Shown here one piece after another: positions 57,516 through 64,000 of a stretch of 64,000 bases of DNA (position 1 is the stretch's first letter; each line of letters starts with the position of its first letter). The position numbers were made by a program, and so were the translations under genes. The stretch is taken from assembly GCF_000756385.1 (NCBI RefSeq), contig NZ_JNFC01000015.1:1-64000 (forward strand), in the 5' to 3' direction. Below the pieces are notes generated by a model that did not search any database, was not told the origin of the DNA, and saw only the letters and a list, made by a program, of their open reading frames with translations. Source of the DNA: Sphingopyxis sp. LC363. Lineage in GTDB: Bacteria > Pseudomonadota > Alphaproteobacteria > Sphingomonadales > Sphingomonadaceae.

Positions 57516-57625
57516 GCCGCCCTTTTTGGCGCCTTCGCGCGGCTTGGCAAGATCGCGCGGCAAAATCCGCCGGTCCGAACCTCGCGCGGTTGTCTTTGCC
57601 CAAGCGCCCCGATAGGGCGGCCAGC

Positions 57626-59098
57626 GTGAAGACCAGCATCGACATCGGGACCGACAGTGCGGGGCAGGGCGTGCGCATCGACGTGCAGGAACTGCTCGCG
57701 ACGCGCCTGCTCGTCCAGGGCAATTCGGGGTCGGGCAAGTCGCACCTGCTGCGCCGCATCCTCGAGGAAAGCGCCGCGCTGGTGCAGCAGATCGTGATCG
57801 ATCCCGAGGGCGATTTCGTGACGCTCGCCGATGCCTATGCCCATGTCGTGATCAACGGCGGCGACTATAATGAACGCGAGATTGCGGCGATGGGCGCGCG
57901 CATCCGCGAGCATCGCGCGTCGATCATCCTCAGCCTCGAGTCGCTCGATATCGAGGCGCAGATGACCTGCGCCGCGGCGTTCCTGAATGCGCTGTTCGAT
58001 GCGCCGCGCGAGCATTGGTTTCCGGCGCTCGTCGTGGTCGACGAGGCGCAGATGTTCGCGCCGAGCGTCGCGGGCGACGTCGCCGACAATGTCCGCCGCG
58101 CGAGCCTCGGCGCGATGACCAATTTGATGTGCCGCGGGCGCAAGCGCGGTCTGGCGGGGGCGATCGCGACGCAGCGGCTGGCGAAGCTCGCCAAGAATGT
58201 CGCCGCCGAAGCGAGCAATTTCCTGATGGGGCGCACCTTTCTTGACATCGACATGGCGCGCGCCGCTGACCTGCTCGGCATGGAGCGGCGGCAGGCCGAG
58301 ACGATCCGCGACCTCGAACGCGGGCATTTCCTCGGGCTCGGTCCCGCGATCTCGCGGCGGCCGATCGCTGTGCGGATCGGATCGACTCAGACCTCGACAC
58401 GCATGGGGACGCACGGGCTAATGCCGCTTCCGCAAGCGGGCGGCGAGGATATGCGCTCGATGCTCTTCACCGAGATGGAGGCGCCGGCCCAGCCGCGCGT
58501 CTTCGCGCCCGAACCCGAGCCCGTTGCAGCAAGCGAGGTGCTGGAACGCATCGCCGCGAGCGAAGCGTTGCACGAGGACGCCGACGCGCCGCCGGTGCTC
58601 GACATCGTCGAGGCGGCCGCGGAGGCCGAGCAGAGCGACGCGGTGGTGGTCGAGACGTTGCAGGAGATGCTCTCCGACCCCGATTGCGCCTTCCAGCCCG
58701 AAGCCTTCCTCTATCAGGATTTTTCGGTGCGCTGCCGGATGCAGAAATTGAAGAAGGTGCCGCTCGACCTCGCCGCCTTCCGCCGCCGCTTCGCGCTAGC
58801 CAAGGGGGGTGTGTTCGATCCTGCCGAGCCGCGCTGGCGCGAGGCGCTGATCGTCGCCGACCGGCTACCGCACGACATGTTCGCGCCCTTCCTCCAGATC
58901 GCGCGCGCCGCGATGGACGGCGAGCCCTGTCCCGACGACGAGATTCTCGGCCGCGCCTATGGCAGCCGCTCGCCCGGACGCATCCGCCGCCTCGTCGACT
59001 ATATGGAAAAGCAGGGGGTGATCGTCGTGCGCGCCGATTTCGGCGGGCGGCGCTCGATCGGCATCCCCGAGCTCGGGCTCAGCACCGAAGCCGAATAG
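57626..59098 (+). CDS. HerA-like (DUF87) ATPase
   Basis: A 490-residue protein with Walker A GNSGSGKSHLLRRILEE (near residue 35), IVIDPEGDFVTLAD, Walker B ALVVVDEAQMFAP and an arginine-finger-like CRGRKRGLAGAIATQRLAKL with DIDMARAADLLGM, typical of HerA/FtsK-related motors. The C-terminal part (residues 290-490) is not recognised, has an acidic linker, and ends in a possible winged-helix (RIRRLVDYMEKQGVIVVRAD). GTG 57626 after AGGGCGG is the likely start. No NurA-type nuclease is beside it. Confidence 0.82.
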   Translation: MKTSIDIGTDSAGQGVRIDVQELLATRLLVQGNSGSGKSHLLRRILEESAALVQQIVIDPEGDFVTLADAYAHVVINGGDYNEREIAAMGARIREHRASIILSLESLDIEAQMTCAAAFLNALFDAPREHWFPALVVVDEAQMFAPSVAGDVADNVRRASLGAMTNLMCRGRKRGLAGAIATQRLAKLAKNVAAEASNFLMGRTFLDIDMARAADLLGMERRQAETIRDLERGHFLGLGPAISRRPIAVRIGSTQTSTRMGTHGLMPLPQAGGEDMRSMLFTEMEAPAQPRVFAPEPEPVAASEVLERIAASEALHEDADAPPVLDIVEAAAEAEQSDAVVVETLQEMLSDPDCAFQPEAFLYQDFSVRCRMQKLKKVPLDLAAFRRRFALAKGGVFDPAEPRWREALIVADRLPHDMFAPFLQIARAAMDGEPCPDDEILGRAYGSRSPGRIRRLVDYMEKQGVIVVRADFGGRRSIGIPELGLSTEAE

Positions 59099-59282
59099 GC
59101 TCATCCCGTCGCGATTCCGCCGCGACCCGGCATGTTAATTCTGAATTAGCCACCTAAAATCTTGGGATTGCGCACGCGCGGGAGCAATCCTTGCCGCAGG
59201 TTCGCACCAGAACAGCGGATGTCAGCTCTCCTTGGTGGGTGGATCGTCCCGACCCAGACCATAACCAACAGGAGAGACTGCC

Positions 59283-60767
59283 ATGCCTCGTCACGGCGTA
59301 TATCCGCGCGACATCGTTCCGCCGCGCTCCAAATATTCCGACGCCGGCCGCTTCGGCCGCATGTTCGGCGAACTGCCGCCCTTTGCCGCCGACACCCCCG
59401 ATGTCAGGGCTGCGCTGATCGAGATCGGCAAAGTCGGCGGCATCATGGATGCCAAGGACAAGCTGAACAAGACCCCCGCCGAACTGATCACCGACCCGGC
59501 GCTGTCAGCGAAGAACAGCGACAACCCGAACCTGACCGCGGGCTTCACCTTCCTCGGCCAGTTCCTCGACCATGACATGACCTTCGACCCGACGTCGAGC
59601 CTCGAGCGGCAGGCCGATCCCGAACAGATCGCCAATTTCCGTACGCCCAGTTTCGGGCTCGACAATGTCTATGGCGCCGGGCCGGGCGGCAGCCCGCATC
59701 TCTATGACACGCAGGGCGGCAAGGGCGGCAAGTTCCTGCTCGAACCCACGGGCACAGCGGACAGGTTCGACCTGCCGCGCAACAGCCAGAATGTCGCGCT
59801 GATCGCCGATCCGCGCGACGATGAAAATCTGATCATCGGCCAGCTTCAGGTCGCCTTCCTGAAGTTCCACAATCGCGTCGTCGACTATGTGAAGACCAAG
59901 ATCAAGCTGACCGTTTCGGACGAGATTTTCGCCGAAGCGCAGCGGATCGTGCGCTGGCACTATCAATGGATGATCGTCCATGAATTCCTGCGCAAGACGT
60001 GCGGTGGTGCGGTGGTCGACGATGTGCTGACGAACGGCCGCAAATTTTACCGCTGGAACAACGAGCCCTATATTCCGGTCGAATTTTCGGTCGCCGCCTA
60101 TCGTTTCGGGCACAGCCAGGTGCGTCCGTCGTATCGCGCGAATTTCACCGGCGAGGGCGGGAATCCCTTCTTTGCGATGATCTTCACCCCGACGCCGTCG
60201 GACCCCAACGACCCCGACGATCTGTCGGGCGGTTGCCGTGCACCGCGGCGCTTTATCGACTGGCCGACCTTCTTCGATTTCAGCGACGGCAATGTGAAGC
60301 CGAACAAGAAGATCGACACGACGCTGTCGACCTCGCTGTTCCGCTTGCCGGGCTCGGTCGTCCCGAACCCCGATCCCAAGACCAATCCGGCGTCGCTCGC
60401 GCAGCGCAATTTGCTCCGCCACCTGACCTTCTCGCTGCCCTCTGGCCAGCGCGTCGCGCGCGCGATGAAGCTGCCCGAATTGTCGAAGGGCGATTTGTCC
60501 GATCTCAAGCCGCACGGCTTCGACGACCGGACGCCGCTCTGGTTCTACATATTGCGCGAGGCGCAGGTGACGCAGAATGGCGAGCGGCTGGGACCCGTCG
60601 GGGCGCGGATCGTGACCGAGGTGTTCATCGGCCTGCTGCAGGGCGACAAGGGTTCCTATCTGTCGCAGGACCCCGAATGGCAGCCTTTCCTGCCGACGGT
60701 CGACGCCTCGAAAAAGGGCGACGATTTCACGATGATCGACCTGCTTCGCTACGCCGAGGTTGCGTAA
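59283..60767 (+). CDS. Bacterial haem peroxidase (animal-type peroxidase superfamily)
   Basis: A 494-residue protein with the distal site GQFLDHDMTFD (Asp96, His97), HNRVVDYVK, WHYQWMIVHEFLRK and the proximal haem ligand His277 in AYRFGHSQVRPSY. These belong to the peroxidase-cyclooxygenase superfamily also containing myeloperoxidase. It has no signal peptide, so its location and substrate are uncertain. AGGAGAGACTGCC sets ATG. It has its own 184-base upstream region and no evident partner gene. Confidence 0.9.
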   Translation: MPRHGVYPRDIVPPRSKYSDAGRFGRMFGELPPFAADTPDVRAALIEIGKVGGIMDAKDKLNKTPAELITDPALSAKNSDNPNLTAGFTFLGQFLDHDMTFDPTSSLERQADPEQIANFRTPSFGLDNVYGAGPGGSPHLYDTQGGKGGKFLLEPTGTADRFDLPRNSQNVALIADPRDDENLIIGQLQVAFLKFHNRVVDYVKTKIKLTVSDEIFAEAQRIVRWHYQWMIVHEFLRKTCGGAVVDDVLTNGRKFYRWNNEPYIPVEFSVAAYRFGHSQVRPSYRANFTGEGGNPFFAMIFTPTPSDPNDPDDLSGGCRAPRRFIDWPTFFDFSDGNVKPNKKIDTTLSTSLFRLPGSVVPNPDPKTNPASLAQRNLLRHLTFSLPSGQRVARAMKLPELSKGDLSDLKPHGFDDRTPLWFYILREAQVTQNGERLGPVGARIVTEVFIGLLQGDKGSYLSQDPEWQPFLPTVDASKKGDDFTMIDLLRYAEVA

Positions 60768-60813
60768 GGGGCGATGTCGCCGGCGTTTCTTGCGGGCGCC
60801 GGCGATTTCCCGC

Positions 60814-61011
60814 TCAGCTTTTCCGGAACAGCGCTTCGGCCGCCGCCTTCTGGCTTGTCGCCGCGGCGCGGTGCGCCTTGATCCGCGCGATCTCGCCTTC
60901 GAGCGCGGCGATGCGGTCGTCGAGTTCGTTGACCGAAAGGGGTTCGAGCGGCTGTCGGGTCAGCGCCGTCAGAACATCGTCGCGGCGGCGGGGAAGGTCG
61001 TCATCGTCCAT
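60814..61011 (-). CDS. DUF1192 family small protein
   Basis: A 65-residue protein matching DUF1192: an acidic start (MDDDDLPRRR), LEPLSVNELDDRIAALEGEI and a coiled-coil tail ending AEALFRKS. The role is unknown. AGGAGGATGCGCC precedes ATG. It lies between two plus-strand genes. Confidence 0.85.
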   Translation of the reverse strand: MDDDDLPRRRDDVLTALTRQPLEPLSVNELDDRIAALEGEIARIKAHRAAATSQKAAAEALFRKS

Positions 61012-61126
61012 GGCGCATCCTCCTGGTCCCTAATGTGAATATGGGCGCGCGACTGTTGACCCGTGTCGCCGCACTGTCAATAAGGCGCGGCAGGGGTGAT
61101 GGAACCGGGACCAGTGGGGGAATGAA

Positions 61127-62128
61127 GTGACCAGCGTGCCAGCAGAAATGACCGCCATCGCCATCAGTGCGCCGGGCGGGCCCGAAATGTTGCGGCCCGA
61201 AACGCGGCCCGTGCCGCAGCCGGCGCCGGGCGAGGTGCTGATCCGTGTCGCCGCGGCGGGGGTGAACCGCCCCGATGTGCTGCAGCGTATGGGTTTCTAC
61301 CCGCCGCCGCCGGGCGCGTCGGACCTGCCGGGGCTGGAGGTCGCGGGGGTAATCGCGGCGGTCGGTCCGGGCGGCGATCCCGAGCTTCTCGGACAGGCGG
61401 TATGCGCGCTCGTCGCGGGCGGCGGTTATGCCGAATATTGCGTCGCGCCGGTCGGGAGCTGCCTGCCGGTGCCGAAGGGTTTTTCGATGGCGGAGGCGGC
61501 GGCGCTGCCCGAGACCATCTTCACCGTATGGCATAACCTGTTCGAGCGCGCCTGGGTGCGCGAGGGTGAGACGGTGCTGGTCCACGGCGGTACCAGCGGG
61601 ATCGGGACGACCGCGATCGGGCTATGCAAATTGTTCGACATCAAGGTCATCGTGACCTGCGGCAACGCCGACAAATGCGCCGCCGCGACCGCGCTCGGCG
61701 CCGACCTGGCGGTCGATTATTCGAGCGAGGATTATGTCGAGGCGGTGAAGGCGTTCACCGGCGGCCGCGGCGTCGAGGTCGTGCTCGACATGGTCGGCGG
61801 CGACTATGTACCACGCAACCTCGAGTGCCTCGCCGACGACGGCCGCCATGTGACGATCGCCTTCCAGCGCGGCGCGAAGGTCGAGATCGACATTTCGCAG
61901 GTCATGCGCCGCCGGCTGACGCTGACCGGGTCGACGCTGCGTGCGCGAAGCGCCGCATTCAAAGCGGCGCTTGCCGACGAGATTCACGGCACGCTCTGGC
62001 CGCGGCTCGCCGAGGGCGCGTGGAAACCCGCGATGGATCAGAGCTTCGCGCTGACCGAGGCCGCCGCGGCGCATGAGCGGATGCAGGCGGGCGCGCATGT
62101 GGGGAAGATCGTGCTCCTCGTGGGATGA
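61127..62128 (+). CDS. NAD(P)H-quinone oxidoreductase (zinc-free MDR, PIG3/QOR type)
   Basis: A 333-residue medium-chain reductase: GVNRPDVLQRMGFYPPPPGA, LPGLEVAGVI, GGGYAEYC and the cofactor site VHGGTSGIGTTAIGL, with DMVGGDYVPRNLECL later. Zinc ligands are absent, as expected for QOR. GTG 61127 follows GGGGGAATGAA; ATG 61148 (TAIAISAPGG) would also give a good N-terminus. Confidence 0.92.
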   Translation: MTSVPAEMTAIAISAPGGPEMLRPETRPVPQPAPGEVLIRVAAAGVNRPDVLQRMGFYPPPPGASDLPGLEVAGVIAAVGPGGDPELLGQAVCALVAGGGYAEYCVAPVGSCLPVPKGFSMAEAAALPETIFTVWHNLFERAWVREGETVLVHGGTSGIGTTAIGLCKLFDIKVIVTCGNADKCAAATALGADLAVDYSSEDYVEAVKAFTGGRGVEVVLDMVGGDYVPRNLECLADDGRHVTIAFQRGAKVEIDISQVMRRRLTLTGSTLRARSAAFKAALADEIHGTLWPRLAEGAWKPAMDQSFALTEAAAAHERMQAGAHVGKIVLLVG

Positions 62129-62197
62129 GCCGAGGGAACGACCCGCACTTTTCGGCGGTTGGGAAACGGGGGGCAATCAAGAGGATGATCTTTCCGA

Positions 62198-62746
62198 ATG
62201 AATATGCGTAATCTTTTGTTTCCCGTTACAAGCCTTGCTCTTGCTCTCGCTGCCTGTTCACAGCCATCCCAGACCGAAACGGCGCCGACCGGATCCGCCG
62301 ACAATGCCAAGGCGGCCGAGGCGCCCCCGCCGATCAAGCCGACCGACGTTCCGACGCGCGGCGGCGATGGCTCGCCGATCGAACTCGCCATGCTGACCGA
62401 GGCCGATGTCAGCGGTGCCAAGCTGAAAGGCGAACTCGCGTGCAGCTTCGCCGACGACGAAGGCGCGCAGCCGATCCTGCTCGCGCAGGGCGATGTCGCG
62501 TCCGAGGAGCCGTCGCGCGGTATCGTAAAGGTCGGCGACTCGATCGAGACGGTCTCCGCTAACGGCGGTTTCGACGCGATGGCGAAGGGCACGAAGTTCT
62601 ACGCCAAGGGGCTGGAGCTGCGCGTCGCGCTGACCGGTCTGGCGCAGGGCGAGGGTGAATCGCCGCCGCGCCCCGCGACGCTGACCGCCGATCGTGCCGA
62701 CGGCGCGCGGCGCGTCTTCGCCGGGCTCTGGCAGTGCGGCCCGTAG
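62198..62746 (+). CDS. Predicted lipoprotein of unknown function
   Basis: A 182-residue protein with a lipobox (SLALALAACS), a Pro/Ala/Thr linker (residues 24-55) and a mostly beta domain (IELAMLTEADVSGAKLKGEL, ILLAQGDVASEEPSRGIVKV, LELRVALTGLAQGEGE). Cys near the start of the domain and one near the C-terminus may pair. Similar lipoproteins occur in sphingomonads; no function known. Confidence 0.74.
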   Translation: MNMRNLLFPVTSLALALAACSQPSQTETAPTGSADNAKAAEAPPPIKPTDVPTRGGDGSPIELAMLTEADVSGAKLKGELACSFADDEGAQPILLAQGDVASEEPSRGIVKVGDSIETVSANGGFDAMAKGTKFYAKGLELRVALTGLAQGEGESPPRPATLTADRADGARRVFAGLWQCGP

Positions 62747-62781
62747 GAGCGCCGCGGTTTGAGGCGCCGATGCGATAGCGG

Positions 62782-63492
62782 TCAGGCGGCCACGCTTTCG
62801 TCCATTCCCGCGATCATCCGGTCCACCAGCGCGTCGACGGCGACTTCGGCGGCGGCGATCGACCGGGCGAGGCGTGCGTCGGCGAACTCGTCATATTCGA
62901 TGGCGATCGACGTGGCGTCGCGAAGCCCGATATAGGCGAGGGGCGCTTTCAGGCCGGCCTCGACGAAATTGATGTCCGCCTGACGCCCGCCGGCGTCATA
63001 GCCATAATCGCCGCGCGCGCCGAGGACGACCAGCCGTTTTCCCGAAGGCAGCATCGGCCAGTAGGGCTCGCCCGCGCGTTTCCGGTCGAAGCCGAAGGTG
63101 ACGCCGACGCGCACGATATTATCGACCCAGGCCTTCAGCGGCGCCGGCATGCCGAAATTATACATCGGTGCCCCGATGACGACGAGATCCGCCGCCACCA
63201 GCTCGGCGATCAGTCTGTCGCTTTCGGCCAGCCGGGCGCGCTGGTCGTCGCTACGCTTTTCGGGCGGCGAGAAGGCGGCGGCGATCCATTCGGCGTCGAC
63301 ATGCGACGGCGGGACCGCGCCGACGTCGCGGTAGGCGACCCGGTCTTGTGGCCGCGCGTCCGACCATCGGCGCACGAACCGCCCGCTCAAACGCCGGCTG
63401 TGCGAGCCGTGCCGGTCCCGACCCGAAAGGCCCGGCCGGGCGCTGGAATCGATGTGGAGTATGCGGAATGCTGGCGCTTCAGGGAGAGTCAT
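62782..63492 (-). CDS. azoR: FMN-dependent NADH-azoreductase AzoR
   Basis: A 236-residue flavodoxin-fold quinone/azo reductase: LHIDSSARPGLSG (FMN phosphate loop), VVIGAPMYNFGMPAPLKAWVDNIVR and VLGARGDYGYDAGG. It reduces quinones, azo dyes and nitroaromatics with NADH. ATG 63492 has no ribosome-binding site, so the mRNA may be leaderless. It is divergent from a LysR gene with paired dyads between them. Confidence 0.9.
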   Translation of the reverse strand: MTLPEAPAFRILHIDSSARPGLSGRDRHGSHSRRLSGRFVRRWSDARPQDRVAYRDVGAVPPSHVDAEWIAAAFSPPEKRSDDQRARLAESDRLIAELVAADLVVIGAPMYNFGMPAPLKAWVDNIVRVGVTFGFDRKRAGEPYWPMLPSGKRLVVLGARGDYGYDAGGRQADINFVEAGLKAPLAYIGLRDATSIAIEYDEFADARLARSIAAAEVAVDALVDRMIAGMDESVAA

Positions 63493-63538
63493 GAGATAAT
63501 CCAGTTCATTTGTTTTGACGACTGGATGAACCTATCTC
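63493..63538. promoter_or_regulatory. Nested dyads between azoR and the LysR gene
   Basis: Three inverted pairs share nearly one centre: GAGATA/TATCTC (63493 and 63533), ATCCAGT/ACTGGAT (63499 and 63521) and GTTCAT/ATGAAC (63504 and 63526). Likely operator of the divergent LysR regulator. Confidence 0.55.
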
Positions 63539-63576
63539 GTTACAAACCCTCCGGTCGAACGCGAATATCTCAGCCA

Positions 63577-64000
63577 ATGAATCAATTTACCTCATCCATG
63601 ATGCGAAACCGGAAACTTCCGCCGCTTGGCGCCTTGCGCGCATTCGAGGCGGCCGCGCGCCATCTCAGTTTTCGAAAGGCCGCGGACGAGCTTGGGGTGA
63701 CGCCGACGGCGATCAGCCACCAGATCCGGCTTCTGGAGGACATATTGGGCTTCGCGCTGTTCATTCGCCAAGTGCGGCAGGTCGCGCTGACCCAAGCGGC
63801 CGAACGGCTTTATCCGACATTGCGCGACGGCTTCGACATGTTCGAACGGACGCTTGCCGATCTTGCGCCGGCCCCGCGCCGCACGGCGGTCACATTGACG
63901 GCGACGATACAATTTACCGCGCGCAAGCTTCTGCCCGCACTCGGCTCGTTTCGCGAACGCTTTCCCGAGTTCGATCTGCGGCTGCATTCATCCGATGAGC
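63577..64000 (+). CDS. LysR-family regulator, N-terminal part (cut by window edge)
   Basis: The first 141 codons of a GcvA-like LysR regulator: LPPLGALRAFEAAARHLSFR, ADELGVTPTAISHQIRLLED and the beginning of the effector domain (TATIQFTARKLLPALGSFR). ATG 63577, 63598 or 63601 may be the start; none has a clear ribosome-binding site, and 63601 gives the shortest, family-like start. It probably regulates azoR. Confidence 0.88.
   Translation, partial: MNQFTSSMMRNRKLPPLGALRAFEAAARHLSFRKAADELGVTPTAISHQIRLLEDILGFALFIRQVRQVALTQAAERLYPTLRDGFDMFERTLADLAPAPRRTAVTLTATIQFTARKLLPALGSFRERFPEFDLRLHSSDE

Overview
The window is a GC-rich chromosomal segment of an alphaproteobacterium, most likely a sphingomonad close to Sphingopyxis. 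The basis is protein similarity judged by eye, the ahcY-divL-tsaE-addB-addA-trxA gene order, the long Ala/Glu tail on ribosomal protein S16, and the palindromic intergenic repeats typical of that group. It holds about 57 protein genes and no rRNA, tRNA, CRISPR array, phage or insertion sequence that I can see.

Positions 1-13.7 kb are mostly housekeeping: mtaB (cut by the window edge) and dapF; a relic DUF559 gene; a GGDEF/EAL protein; ffh-rpsP-rimM; an insertion of three accessory genes (serine hydrolase, small protein, LysR regulator); trmD-rplS; a DUF1287 protein; asd; and two membrane or lipoprotein genes. From 13.7 to 31.2 kb come an SDR plus AMP nucleosidase pair, a peroxiredoxin, YqgE, ahcY, and a tightly packed run divL-tsaE-amgK-murU-addB-addA-trxA. 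That run joins cell-cycle signalling, tRNA modification, cell-wall recycling and double-strand-break repair.

Positions 31.4-40.3 kb hold the most interesting locus: an eight-gene operon on the minus strand with a divergent Gfo/Idh/MocA gene. It encodes cytochrome c, a sugar isomerase, an MFS permease, two Tat-exported TIM-barrel proteins, a DUF1080 protein (3-keto-disaccharide hydrolase family), a gluconate 2-dehydrogenase subunit-3-like protein and a GMC oxidoreductase. I read it as an oxidative glycoside-degradation system: oxidise the sugar at C3 in the periplasm, split the 3-keto-glycoside there, import the products, then isomerise or reduce them in the cytoplasm.

Positions 40.3-64 kb hold argJ, an aldehyde dehydrogenase, an M20 peptidase, redox and PQQ-type enzymes, a self-contained XRE regulator plus membrane-protein unit with two clear operators, glnB-glnA, a PQQ alcohol dehydrogenase, map, clpA, a HerA-like ATPase, a bacterial haem peroxidase, a quinone oxidoreductase and a divergent azoreductase/LysR pair.

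The window is also rich in dispersed palindromic repeats of at least five families. Some touch genes directly: one pair lies in frame inside mtaB, one supplies the ribosome-binding site of the serine hydrolase, and one pair brackets the DUF559 relic. All assignments are by reading sequence; no database search was run.
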